The notes beneath the pieces are model-generated. The model was not told where the DNA came from and made no database searches. It saw only the letters and a list, made by a program, of their open reading frames with translations. From contig JAQVGR010000146.1 in assembly GCA_028696635.1 (NCBI GenBank), positions 1 through 5,524 of the forward strand: a stretch of DNA of 5,524 nt, read 5' to 3'. The translations under genes were made by a program, and so were the position numbers. The stretch is from Candidatus Krumholzibacteriia bacterium (GTDB lineage: Bacteria > Krumholzibacteriota > Krumholzibacteriia > Krumholzibacteriales > Krumholzibacteriaceae). Below are positions 5,449 to 5,524 of this stretch, piece after piece. The first letter of the stretch is position 1. Each line of letters starts with the position of its first letter.

Positions 5449-5524
5449 GAAAAGGTTGAAAGCCTACCAGCGAACACCACTACTTTCACAATGAAGTCGA
5501 TCATCGATGTCAGCATGTGAAAGC

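Noticed and set aside
5267..5494. A + strand frame encoding a Leu/Phe/Ala-rich, membrane-like peptide
   Set aside because: It is the complement of the Lys/Ala repeat: AAG reads as CTT and GCC as GGC, which give hydrophobic residues in some frames. No convincing ribosome binding site was seen, and the opposite strand has good start and stop signals.
5457..5524. Two copies of TGAAAGC and an imperfect palindrome around ACTTTCACAATGAAGT
   Set aside because: They are short, imperfect and without regular spacing to a promoter I can recognise. I see no operator or attachment site here.

Overview
The window is GC-rich bacterial chromosome, densely coded, with strong codon bias towards G or C at third positions. 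The taxon cannot be fixed from sequence alone. A pyruvoyl arginine decarboxylase, an agmatinase and a deoxyhypusine-synthase-like enzyme next to a beta-oxidation gene would suit an uncultivated or environmental lineage, for example in or near the FCB group, but this is only a guess. No mobile element, CRISPR array, tRNA or rRNA was seen.

Left end, + strand (3-1106): an acyl-CoA dehydrogenase missing only its N-terminus, which lies outside the window. It converges on the next gene, and the two stop codons overlap.

Centre, - strand, read right to left (5068 to 1103): four tightly packed genes that look like one operon. They are pdaD (pyruvoyl-dependent arginine decarboxylase), an agmatinase-family gene, a deoxyhypusine-synthase-like gene and comM/yifB (Mg-chelatase-like AAA+ ATPase). 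Spacings are 6 nt, a 4-nt ATGA overlap, and 46 nt. The first three make a plausible polyamine route: arginine to agmatine to putrescine, then an NAD-dependent aminobutyl transfer giving homospermidine or a related polyamine. Bacteria lack eIF5A, so a true deoxyhypusine role is unlikely. A near-consensus sigma70 promoter (TTGACA, 17 nt, AATAAT) and a leader of about 80 nt with a GC-rich hairpin precede pdaD.

Right end, - strand (5433-5260): a 57-residue protein of almost only Lys and Ala in KAKKKA hexads, resembling bacterial histone-H1-like tails. A perfect 14-bp-stem terminator follows it and ends 3 nt before the pdaD -35 box. Nothing was recognised in the last 80 or so bases.

The best leads are the agmatinase-family protein with Ala in place of a metal-ligand Asp, the DHS-like protein with changes at positions that contact spermidine in human DHS, and the tiny Lys-repeat protein.
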